A stretch of 64,000 bases of DNA, taken from contig NZ_JAGHKO010000011.1 in NCBI RefSeq assembly GCF_017742245.1, forward strand, positions 124,001 to 188,000, written 5' to 3'. Position numbers and translations under genes: made by a program. Every line of letters starts with the position of its first letter. The stretch's first letter is position 1. Origin of the DNA: Niastella soli (GTDB lineage Bacteria; Bacteroidota; Bacteroidia; Chitinophagales; Chitinophagaceae). The notes below the pieces were generated by a model. That model was not told the DNA's origin. It was given only the letters and a program-made list of their open reading frames with translations, and made no database searches. Positions 1 to 7,605 of this stretch are shown piece by piece.

Positions 1-207
1 AAGGCCATCTTCCCTGCCAGGAAAATGGTACACGTGAATACATGACCTTTCAGTATTGGCAGCAGGTGATAGTTGATCATGATGGGCTAACGTTCCCAGA
101 AAAACATTGACCATACTGGCAGGTTCCTGTTGTCCGAAACATGAAGGATACAGGCAGACAATAAAACTCAATGAAAAGCAAAAAGACCGGGTAATCAACC
201 GCATCAT
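1..207 (-). CDS. Secreted protein, N-terminus only; possibly GH92-like
   Basis: The reading frame is open from an ATGATG start at 207 to the window edge (69 codons), so the gene is cut off at its 3' side. It begins with a hydrophobic signal peptide ending near CFGQQ. The following segment, VNVFLGT...QLSPAA, resembles the start of Bacteroidota GH92 (alpha-mannosidase family) proteins, where a GT-DHGQLSPAA-type motif precedes the catalytic domain. After that motif the sequence no longer looks like GH92, so it may be a divergent member or a damaged gene. It lies 33 bp downstream of the DUF3472 gene on the same strand, which suggests one transcript. The GH92 link is by memory of the motif only. 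Confidence 0.4.
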   Translation of the reverse strand, partial: MMRLITRSFCFSLSFIVCLYPSCFGQQEPASMVNVFLGTLAHHDQLSPAANTERSCIHVYHFPGREDGL

Positions 208-240
208 GATAACTAATAGGAAATGGTTCTTGAGGGACGT

Positions 241-1530
241 TTAAGGTAATTTATTAAGGTCTATCGCCGGCGCTACTTGTTTGGCCGGTCTTTCAAATAA
301 TGTTTTATAGGTGGTATACTTATTGAAAAAGCCACAGTTCTTCAAAAAGAACTGCCCTTTTTCAGTACCACCGGTATAGTCCATGCGATAACCTATTCTG
401 GCGGTATTGTCGTAGGTAAAGCTGGCTTTGTTCAGCTCTATCCATTTACCATTGTTATCGCAGATCCATTGGTTGCCGTATAATACCTTGCGTGCTTTAT
501 CGCCCTGGTTTGGATTGAAGTTTTCCAAAAAGGAATGAAAGCGTTTCAGGTAGGTATTGGTTTTGGGCCGTTTAAAGGAGGCCATCAAAAGCCACTCATT
601 TTTTTCGGGCGAAAAAAAGTAGGCGGTATAGATAGTATTGTTCTGGCCATCAGGTTCGCCCTTCAACAGGAATTTATAGGTGGTGCCTGCTTTCCAGTTA
701 TAAGGCATAAAACTTTGACCGCCCGAACCTTCGTTGCCAAAATCCTGTGCATTTACTTCTGCCCCTTTTTTCAGCAGCACAATGCGCTCATCGGCAGGAA
801 TATTCTTTGGGTCATTGGTGGTAAACGGGCTCCATACCGAGAACAATATTCTGCGTTCGGTCTCAGAATTCACCTGCATCCCAAAATATCCCTGGCCAAA
901 ACCACAGGCCATGGCGTAAGTGCCTATTACATCCTCGCCCTTTGGAAAAGTTACTTCGTTGTAAAACCATTGTGCTTTTACACTGTCGGCAAAGGCATAG
1001 TTTAAATGAACGGAAGGTCCTCTGCGACCCCAGTAAAAGAACTTGCCTTCGTTGTTTTTAGTATATACAGTTTCTGCATTTATTACAGTGCCGCTGATTG
1101 CGTAATCACTAACATCGGCAAAATGCTCGCCTGATTTGGTAAGGCCTTGCAAGGTAATTTTTATATAACCGGTGTCTTTCAATTTCCATTCGCCTGCTTC
1201 ATACAACTGGAAATTGTGACCTTTTATCATTACTATTTTAAGCTCTCCGTTGATGCCGATCTGTAATTTACTTTCGTTGTCTGTTCTTGCCTTTATCGCA
1301 AGCTTTAACACACCGGATTTATTGATGCGTAGGTAGGTGTTGAATTGTGTTTCTTTGCTCACCCAGTTTTCAATGCCGGCATTGGTGATCATGTTTGCAT
1401 TGCTGGGCGCGTTGACAGCCCAGGTGTTTCCACCCAATGGCAGAACGATCGCGGTATCTATACCATTCCCTGCCTTAACTGCAACGCAGAAAAGCAGGGA
1501 ACAGGTAAATAACAGGGCTGTATATTTCAT
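241..1530 (-). CDS. Secreted DUF5077/DUF3472 protein
   Basis: The 429-residue product starts with a clear signal peptide (about residues 1-20). The N-terminal part (about 25-145) is beta-rich and matches the DUF5077 type. The middle and C-terminal part (about 165-365), with FYWGRRGPSVHLNY and YGNQWICDNNGKW, matches DUF3472, a family common in Bacteroidota carbohydrate loci. Its biochemical role is not established; a carbohydrate-related periplasmic or surface role is inferred. The start codon overlaps the stop of the LacZ relic by 4 bp (ATGA), indicating translational coupling, and a GH92-like gene follows. Confidence 0.8.
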   Translation of the reverse strand: MKYTALLFTCSLLFCVAVKAGNGIDTAIVLPLGGNTWAVNAPSNANMITNAGIENWVSKETQFNTYLRINKSGVLKLAIKARTDNESKLQIGINGELKIVMIKGHNFQLYEAGEWKLKDTGYIKITLQGLTKSGEHFADVSDYAISGTVINAETVYTKNNEGKFFYWGRRGPSVHLNYAFADSVKAQWFYNEVTFPKGEDVIGTYAMACGFGQGYFGMQVNSETERRILFSVWSPFTTNDPKNIPADERIVLLKKGAEVNAQDFGNEGSGGQSFMPYNWKAGTTYKFLLKGEPDGQNNTIYTAYFFSPEKNEWLLMASFKRPKTNTYLKRFHSFLENFNPNQGDKARKVLYGNQWICDNNGKWIELNKASFTYDNTARIGYRMDYTGGTEKGQFFLKNCGFFNKYTTYKTLFERPAKQVAPAIDLNKLP

Positions 1531-2228
1531 GTAGTTCTTGCTGATTTGTGGTTTACCTGATAGGTACGATCCAGTAACTTGAATGTAGCGCCGATGTCAT
1601 TATCAGCAGGCGCCCTCCAAATGGCAGGTTGCGAACCCTGAGCCAATAACTGAATACCGTTAAGTACATAGCTATTAATGACCCCTTTAACATTGTCAAA
1701 GCTCAGGGCGAAACCTTTTCCGCTAATGGTAAAATTACCAGTGGTTTCTGTTGCCTGCAGTCTTCCGGGCCCAGCCGACCATTGACCGTGTACCGACCGG
1801 GTTGTGATATTGGATTTTTCACAAGCTACTTCATAATCTGCTTCCAGGAATGGTTCTGCGTTCTTTAGGGTGTATCTTATATTGACTAAATATTCTTTGC
1901 TTGCTTTTTGTTTTATAGCAATTGGTTCGAAAGGCGGTTTAAGCCGGGCGCTCATTTTGGAACGCCCGGTAAACTCATACGGATGATTGACATAAATGGG
2001 AAGGCCGTAGCCATTTAATTCCCTGTTTGACGGAACTTTAAATATTTTCCAGGAGTCGTCTTTATATTTATTTTTATAGAAATCGAATGACTGTTGATGT
2101 GGGACCTGTACCCAGTTGAATTTCCTGTCACCATTTAATGAAAAGATATTTGTAAATAAAGCGCCGGTTGGCAAAGCCATGGCAGCCATCGTTAAACCGG
2201 TATTTTTTATAAAGTCTTTCCTGTTCAT
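1527..2228 (-). pseudogene. Relic of a GH2 beta-galactosidase lacking the catalytic barrel
   Basis: A 233-codon open frame starts at MNRKDFIKNTG, a Tat-like leader typical of Bacteroidota. Residues 30-85 (SLNGDRKFNWV, VPSNRELNGYGLPIYVN) match the sugar-binding domain that opens LacZ. Residues 95-140 (KEYLVNIRYTLKNAEPFLEA) match domain 4, and residues 165-215 (FDNVKGVINSYVLNG, then IWRAPADNDIG) match the start of domain 5. The whole TIM barrel with both catalytic glutamates and the end of domain 5 are absent, so beta-galactosidase activity is not possible. A normal family member is about 1,000 residues. The deletion is in frame and the frame is still open, so it may still be translated, and it is coupled by ATGA to the next gene. 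An upstream in-frame ATG at 2264 is less likely. Confidence 0.8.
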
Positions 2229-2440
2229 TATTTGGATGAGTTTGCGGTAAAAATAGCCGATCACTACATTGAAAAACCACGAACACGTTTTTGTTCTATT
2301 TTTCTGAAATCCCCGTCCGGCGCTAGTTTTACCGTTCTCTGAAAGGATGGCGAAGAACTATAATATGAGCCTTTTTTTAAGGGCTGTTGGATGAAGTCAA
2401 TGAAATAAATGATGAAATAAGTGAATGGGGGGATCAATAA

Positions 2441-2476
2441 AAAAAGCTGCTCAAAAGTAATTTTGAAGCAGCTTTC
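2441..2476 (-). terminator. Rho-independent terminator
   Basis: An imperfect inverted repeat (AAAGCTGCT with its complement, loop about 4 nt) is followed on the minus strand by a run of T. It lies just after the stop of the T9SS protein gene at 2494 and ends that transcript. Confidence 0.7.
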
Positions 2477-2493
2477 TTACTAAGGTTGCCGAA

Positions 2494-3957
2494 TTATTTT
2501 TGCATCACTAAAGACTTACCCCGCCATTCCTTACCATTAAATACAGAAAGCATATATACCCCAGCCCGCAGCTCAGCAACCGGTATTCTTACCATACGCA
2601 ATCCCTGCTTGTATTGAAGGCTCTTGCGTATGGTGCCATATTGGTCGGTGATCTTAATGCCATAGATCAATTCCTGTTCACTGCTTTTCGCAGTTGACTG
2701 ATCTGATGTAACAATTACTTCGCTGCTTGCCGGGTTGGGCGATAGGCTGAACCAGGACCCTGTTCTTACTGAAGTAGTACTAAAGTCCTGCACGTAAGTG
2801 CCACAGGGACCCTGAGCAGTTAAGCGGATAGTACAGGTATTGGAATTCCAGGCAACATCTGGCGCCTGAACAGTCATGCTTACGCTGCCGCCTGAAGACC
2901 ACCAGGATGCGCCAGATGGTACAGCTATTGGTGTCCAGGTGAATCCTGAATAGTAGGGGTCTGTAATATTATAGGTTGCAGTTCCTGATCCGCCGGGAAT
3001 AAGGAATGAAAAGGAGGATAATATGGGTCCGTTATAATTATTTGAACTTGAAAAAGCAACGGTATTGCCCAGTGGCAGATAAGGATCTACGGCAATCCGT
3101 TTTACTATTGTGTATGGTGCGCCACAGATTGGAGTAATGGTAGCAATAAGATCAACATTGCCGCTATTACTTCCCTGTTGTTTATTAACTGTTACAGTCG
3201 GGGAGCAGGTTGCGCCCGAAAGATAGGCATAAGTGGTGTTGGAGAGCGTCCAGCAGATGGATGCACCCGCCGGTAAATTGGTAATACTATAGTTTTGGGA
3301 ATTGACGCCGGTGCACATGCCAATAAGCCCATCAATGGTTTGCAAAGGCGTTTCATCTATTTGGATTTTGTGTATGTGTACCCAGCCTTCATTGGTGCCC
3401 GGGGCGCTTTGGGTTGAAAACCACACATATTGCTTGCATTCCGTTAGATCAAAGGAAAGCACTTGCGACGTGGGGGTCATAGTACCAAACGGAGATGTTC
3501 TGGTAGAAATGTCTACTTCTGCAACATCCATATCGGTGCAGACATTTGCGTTGAATTCCGGATTATCGGTGAAGCCTACCTGTAGGGATGGTCCCGTGAG
3601 TTGGTGGTTATCGTCGACAAAGCTACCAGTAACGGTTATTACATATCTGACGCCCTTTTTAAATGGGTATTGGATAACAAACCCTCTTCCTCTTGCAAAG
3701 GAACCATCTGGCCTGCGGGTCATCATATCGATGTTTCCATGCCAGATATCTGAACATCCATGTGTGGCGATAAATGGGATATTAGGATAATTGTCAAAAT
3801 AGCCACCACCGGCAAGCTGGCAGGCTGGACGGTTACAGCCGGCAGTGGTTTGCGTAAATGTATTAGTGCCAACATCCCAGACCATTGAGTTAGTGGTTTG
3901 GGAAAAAGAAAAAGAAACAAACAGGTTGATGAGTAGAGTAGATAAGATTCTTTTCAT
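2494..3957 (-). CDS. Secreted protein with T9SS type A sorting domain
   Basis: The 487-residue protein has an N-terminal signal peptide ending at SFSFSQ. The last 80 residues form a Por secretion (type IX) sorting domain: SLSPNPASSEVIV, ITDQYGTIRKS, VPVAEL-like RIPVAELRAGVYMLSV and a basic C-terminus. This predicts export through the type IX system and attachment or release at the cell surface. The body is beta-rich. Residues 25-210 resemble a cleaved-adhesin or carbohydrate-binding jelly roll (HIHKIQID near its end), and residues 215-395 look like PKD/Ig-like modules with paired cysteines. No catalytic motif was recognised. It is monocistronic, with a terminator directly downstream. Confidence 0.8.
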   Translation of the reverse strand: MKRILSTLLINLFVSFSFSQTTNSMVWDVGTNTFTQTTAGCNRPACQLAGGGYFDNYPNIPFIATHGCSDIWHGNIDMMTRRPDGSFARGRGFVIQYPFKKGVRYVITVTGSFVDDNHQLTGPSLQVGFTDNPEFNANVCTDMDVAEVDISTRTSPFGTMTPTSQVLSFDLTECKQYVWFSTQSAPGTNEGWVHIHKIQIDETPLQTIDGLIGMCTGVNSQNYSITNLPAGASICWTLSNTTYAYLSGATCSPTVTVNKQQGSNSGNVDLIATITPICGAPYTIVKRIAVDPYLPLGNTVAFSSSNNYNGPILSSFSFLIPGGSGTATYNITDPYYSGFTWTPIAVPSGASWWSSGGSVSMTVQAPDVAWNSNTCTIRLTAQGPCGTYVQDFSTTSVRTGSWFSLSPNPASSEVIVTSDQSTAKSSEQELIYGIKITDQYGTIRKSLQYKQGLRMVRIPVAELRAGVYMLSVFNGKEWRGKSLVMQK

Positions 3958-4154
3958 ATAAGCAAGGTTTATTGATGACGTAGCTTTGAGGGAGCAATTA
4001 TAAAATTTACACCTTCTTTAAAAAAGAACCTGCGAAAAAAGCATCAACCTGATAAACGTGTTGTTTTGGGGGATATCTGTGACAATTTAGCCAATAACCG
4101 TGTGTGTTTGATATATTGAATAATGTAATGCAATGGCCGGTGTCAATGGTCAAC

Positions 4155-4176
4155 AAAAAATCCCGCCTGGCGGGAT
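4155..4176 (-). terminator. Rho-independent terminator
   Basis: The perfect stem ATCCCGC-CTG-GCGGGAT is followed on the minus strand by six T residues. It ends the SRPBCC/isochorismatase transcript, whose last stop codon is at 4204. On the plus strand it is also followed by a T-rich stretch, so it may work both ways. Confidence 0.8.
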
Positions 4177-4203
4177 CTTTTGTTTATTATGAGTGTGACA
4201 ACT

Positions 4204-4752
4204 TTAATTATGCATGACCTCCATGCCTACTCCTAAGGCGGCCCGTTCAATACTGGCTGCAAAGAGTGGTGTTTCCGATCGGTTGTGATTGATGGAGTGT
4301 GGCTGCCGTTGCGCCCGGAAGGCTTCAAAGGAAATACCCTGGCGATCGAGGCCCTTCATCATTTCGTCTGTTGCAGTTGATACCACCCGGTTGGTAAACT
4401 CACATTGGGTGGCATTAATAGCCCTCACGCTGAGTTCCCAATGTACATGCAGGGTTAACCGGCCGGTTGGACTGAACACATCTGAAAATGATGTCAGGAT
4501 TAAATGATGCGGCTCGGAGAGTTCTTCCTGATAATGTTGTACCATAGGGCTTCCGCCGATCACTTCTACGTTGATCGACATGCGACGGCCATCGGTACCC
4601 ACTGTTTTTGCTGCGGAAACATGCGCCGGTGAACAACTTTGATACTCTGCTTCCGACAGGTTGAATGCCCATTCGGGTATATTGATGCTTTCAATTGGCG
4701 CATTGATAATAGCAGTAAAGCTGGAATCAACCAACTGTTCTACAAGTTTCAT
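4204..4752 (-). CDS. SRPBCC-like (START/polyketide-cyclase fold) protein
   Basis: This 182-residue protein has no signal peptide, so it is probably cytoplasmic. The pattern starts with a short strand and amphipathic helix (SSFTAIINAPIESI), passes through several beta strands (MSINVEVIGG, HHLILTSFSDVF, RLTLHVHWEL, CEFTNRVVSTA) and ends in a helix. It resembles the SRPBCC ligand-binding fold. It starts 12 bp after the isochorismatase-like gene and is clearly cotranscribed with it. The substrate is unknown. The fold call rests on the pattern and not on a diagnostic motif. Confidence 0.5.
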   Translation of the reverse strand: MKLVEQLVDSSFTAIINAPIESINIPEWAFNLSEAEYQSCSPAHVSAAKTVGTDGRRMSINVEVIGGSPMVQHYQEELSEPHHLILTSFSDVFSPTGRLTLHVHWELSVRAINATQCEFTNRVVSTATDEMMKGLDRQGISFEAFRAQRQPHSINHNRSETPLFAASIERAALGVGMEVMHN

Positions 4753-4764
4753 ATAATTAGTTTT

Positions 4765-5451
4765 TTAGTGATTATAATCGGCTTCATGAGCGGTTAACTC
4801 CTTTTCCTTCAGCATCCCGATCAGTTCATCGGTGGTAAGAATGGCATGGGCAAAATTAGGGCCATTGATATCATGGGCCGCATGCATGTTCTCCCAGGAG
4901 TTGGCAGCGGTGGCGTCTCTTACCAGCGTTACATGATACCCCAGTTCCATCCCATATCTGCCCGTGGCTTCTATACAGGTATTGGCAATCATACCGATCA
5001 GAACAATGCGATCAATGTCGTGCTGTTTTAACTGTTGATCGAGGTCGGTATTAGCAAAGCCGCTCGATGACCAGTGTTCTTTGATAATGGTATCACCTGG
5101 CTGTGGTTGAAACCTTTCATGGAATTGGCCACCCCAGCTGTCTTTAGCAAAGACCTGCCGTTCTTTGGTGCCCAACTGCAGGGTAGTGGGGTATTTCCAG
5201 TTATTGAAATCAGTGGGTTCTGAACGATGATGTGGAACGTAGAATATTTTTATTTGCAGCTCACGGGCAGTTTGTATGATCCTGGCCATATTATTGAGCA
5301 GGTTTACCCCCTCGATAACTTCTTTTGATTTGTTGTACGACTTGCCATCGGGGTGTAAGAAATCATTGTAAGGATCTATCAGCAGCACGCCGGTCCTTGT
5401 GGTCTTATAGGTGCCATATCGAGCAAAAGCCCTCGTATTAAATGTATCCAT
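4765..5451 (-). CDS. Isochorismatase-family cysteine hydrolase
   Basis: The 228-residue enzyme carries the complete catalytic triad of the family: Asp26 in VLLIDPYNDF, Lys124 in DTIIKEHW and Cys159 in MIANTCIEATGR. Family members hydrolyse isochorismate, nicotinamide, carbamoyl groups or related amides. The exact substrate cannot be read from the sequence. It has no signal peptide and is cytoplasmic. It forms a two-gene operon with the SRPBCC-like gene downstream, which hints at small-molecule turnover. It differs from the second family member at 52780, which lacks the cysteine. Confidence 0.8.
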   Translation of the reverse strand: MDTFNTRAFARYGTYKTTRTGVLLIDPYNDFLHPDGKSYNKSKEVIEGVNLLNNMARIIQTARELQIKIFYVPHHRSEPTDFNNWKYPTTLQLGTKERQVFAKDSWGGQFHERFQPQPGDTIIKEHWSSSGFANTDLDQQLKQHDIDRIVLIGMIANTCIEATGRYGMELGYHVTLVRDATAANSWENMHAAHDINGPNFAHAILTTDELIGMLKEKELTAHEADYNH

Positions 5452-5592
5452 TGCATTAACATTAATAGTTGGATATAATAGGTGCGTAGGGTGGAAGAAT
5501 ATTCAATATAAGGCGGCTTCCCGGGGAAGTATGTTAGTATCGCTGATCCATTGGCCAGTAGTTTACAATCGGTATACAAATATAATATGAAA

Positions 5593-5634
5593 GACACCTC
5601 CTGAACAAGTTTTTTGGTGCTGTTCAGGAGGTGT
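5593..5634 (-). terminator. Strong hairpin after the GH28 gene
   Basis: A 13-bp perfect stem (ACACCTCCTGAAC and its complement) encloses a 15-nt loop. On the minus strand it lies 24 bp after the GH28 stop codon and is followed by a T-rich, not pure-T, tail. A terminator or 3'-end stabilising hairpin is likely. Confidence 0.6.
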
Positions 5635-5657
5635 TGCATTGACAATAGTCAAATAAT

Positions 5658-6977
5658 TTATTGAGGTGCGCCAGTAGTTACATTAATACCTGTAATACTG
5701 GATGAATAAGTGCTTACAAAAGCATTTCCACTGGATACGGTTATTCTGGAACCATTGATAAATGATGCTCCATTAATATAGTTGGCTGTCATGCCGGTAG
5801 TGGCCGTGATCTTTACATTATCAAAAACCAGATCCGTCATTGGTTTTTCTGGTACCGCCCATAAAAGACCCGCTTTGGGCGAGCCGGTTGCGGTGATGTT
5901 CTTAAAAGTAATATGCTTCCATACTGGAGTGGTGGTGGTTATTGCTTGAGCCGCATCTGCTGAGGCACTTGATGGAATGGTATTATCCGGGTAATACTCG
6001 CACAGGTTAATTGGACTTGATACATTGGTCATCGTTATATCGGTATACGTTAAATATTGTACGGTACCGCTGCGGGTGCGATTAGATTTAAGATGAATTC
6101 CATTGGAGGTGCCGTTGAAGGTGCAATTGCTTACTGTGATGTGATCGATGCTGGCGGCATAACTGCCAATTGATAACCCGTGACCTGAACCGAATGTACA
6201 ACCGGTAATGGTCACATACTTACTGTTGTTGTTCATGGCGATGTTGTCGTCGCCACAACTGATATTGCAATTGGTGATATTGATGTTGGGCGACCAGGTA
6301 TCGATGCCGTCGGTGTTAGGCGAGGTGGAAGGTGAACTGATGGTCACTCCTGAAATAGTAACGCTGTTGTTGTTCTTACTAACACTGATATGACTGTTAG
6401 GTGCATTCTGGATCTTAATACCTGATATTTCTACAGTAGTGGCGCTGCTTAATCCGATCATTGCCGGACGGGCAATAGCCGCGCCTGATGCTTTGGTGTC
6501 CTTATAGGCTGTCCACCAGGCGGATCCCTGACCTTCAATAGTTCCAGGCCCGCTTACTTTTACGTTGGTCAGTCCACTCATATCAATAAGCGATGCTACA
6601 TCTGCTGTGCCGCCCGAGCCGGGATACGTACCATAAGCCAGTGCTTTTAAGATAGTACCGCTGGAGAGTTGTAAACCTACATTGTTCTTTAATTTAACAG
6701 GCCCGCACAGGAACGTTCCCGAAGGTACTACAACAGTTCCGCCACCGGCTGCTGAAGCCGCATTGATGGCATTGAGCACGGCAGTAGTATTGTCGGAAGA
6801 ACCGGTAGAGGCGCCATAGCTCGTGATGTTAAAAGTTCCTGCAGGAATTACCGGTACAGAAACTGATTCGGTGGTTGCGGTGCGGGAAGGTGTTGTTGCA
6901 GCAGCAGGTGTTTCCTTTTTACTGCACCTGGTCACCAACAGGCATGACATAGCAAGGCAAACAATCGTTTTTTTCAT
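5658..6977 (-). CDS. GH28 polygalacturonase-like pectinase
   Basis: The 439-residue protein is a right-handed beta-helix of family GH28, which hydrolyses galacturonan or rhamnogalacturonan in pectin. The catalytic motifs are NTDGID (Asp223), CGDDNIA (Asp243/Asp244) and SGHGLSIGS (His266). The fourth motif, normally R-[IL]-K, reads H295-L296-K297 here, so the subsite arginine is replaced by histidine. The N-terminus looks like a lipoprotein signal, but the residue before Cys18 is Arg, a poor lipobox. A low-complexity Thr/Ser/Pro linker (residues 22-45) follows. It is a single gene with its own hairpin terminator. The pectin role agrees with the PL22-like gene at 47 kb. Confidence 0.85.
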   Translation of the reverse strand: MKKTIVCLAMSCLLVTRCSKKETPAAATTPSRTATTESVSVPVIPAGTFNITSYGASTGSSDNTTAVLNAINAASAAGGGTVVVPSGTFLCGPVKLKNNVGLQLSSGTILKALAYGTYPGSGGTADVASLIDMSGLTNVKVSGPGTIEGQGSAWWTAYKDTKASGAAIARPAMIGLSSATTVEISGIKIQNAPNSHISVSKNNNSVTISGVTISSPSTSPNTDGIDTWSPNINITNCNISCGDDNIAMNNNSKYVTITGCTFGSGHGLSIGSYAASIDHITVSNCTFNGTSNGIHLKSNRTRSGTVQYLTYTDITMTNVSSPINLCEYYPDNTIPSSASADAAQAITTTTPVWKHITFKNITATGSPKAGLLWAVPEKPMTDLVFDNVKITATTGMTANYINGASFINGSRITVSSGNAFVSTYSSSITGINVTTGAPQ

Positions 6978-7148
6978 ACGTAATCGTTTTTGAATTGTTA
7001 ATGGTTTATTTGCAAGCGGGCAAAACTACAGGTAGTAAGATGGAAGGATGTTTAAAAACCGGTCGTTTTGGTTTACTAATTGGTCATGGAACTTATTCAG
7101 CATATATAGTTCTATCTTTAATATTGAACCATTCTAAAGGAACAAGCA

Positions 7149-7454
7149 ATGAAAACGCCATTTATACTCATTAATATATTTACTGTAACTCCTGACAATC
7201 AACAACGCCTGGTCGATCTGCTGACAAAAGCAACAAAAGAAACGGTAAAAAGCATGGACGGGTTTATTACCTCCACGCTACACCGGAGTATTGACGGAAC
7301 AAAAGTTACGATGTATGCCCAATGGGAAAGCCGTGAAAAATATGAGGATATGAGGCGGAATGCAACTGCCTCACCCTATCTGGAGGAAGCGCTCAGCTTT
7401 GCAAAATTTGAAATAGGTGCGTATGAGATCGTTGAAATCTTCAAAAAGGCTTAG
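7149..7454 (+). CDS. Antibiotic biosynthesis monooxygenase (ABM) family protein
   Basis: This 101-residue protein is one dimeric ferredoxin-like ABM domain. ILINIFTVTPDNQQRLVDLL gives the first strand and helix, TSTLHRSIDGTKV the hairpin, and MYAQWESREKYEDM the conserved central strand and helix. ABM proteins include quinol monooxygenases and heme-degrading or stress proteins. No specific heme or substrate residues were recognised, so the role is open. It is cytoplasmic and stands alone; the next gene begins 151 bp downstream. Confidence 0.8.
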   Translation: MKTPFILINIFTVTPDNQQRLVDLLTKATKETVKSMDGFITSTLHRSIDGTKVTMYAQWESREKYEDMRRNATASPYLEEALSFAKFEIGAYEIVEIFKKA

Positions 7455-7605
7455 GTAGTGGATGTACGACGGATATTACAGAAAAAATACATAGAGACTT
7501 CCCTGATTTTCAGCCCGGGCACAATGGCTTTGACGCATATCGCAGGAATTTATATCTGTTTGACAGGATGTGTACTATAATCCACTTTCTGATCGTTTAT
7601 TGTGA

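Noticed and set aside
535-1005. 156-codon plus-strand open frame
   Set aside because: It lies wholly inside the DUF3472 gene on the other strand and has no protein-like pattern or leader.
5379-5645. 88-codon minus-strand open frame upstream of the isochorismatase gene
   Set aside because: It overlaps the isochorismatase start in another frame and includes the GH28 terminator hairpin, so it is a chance frame.
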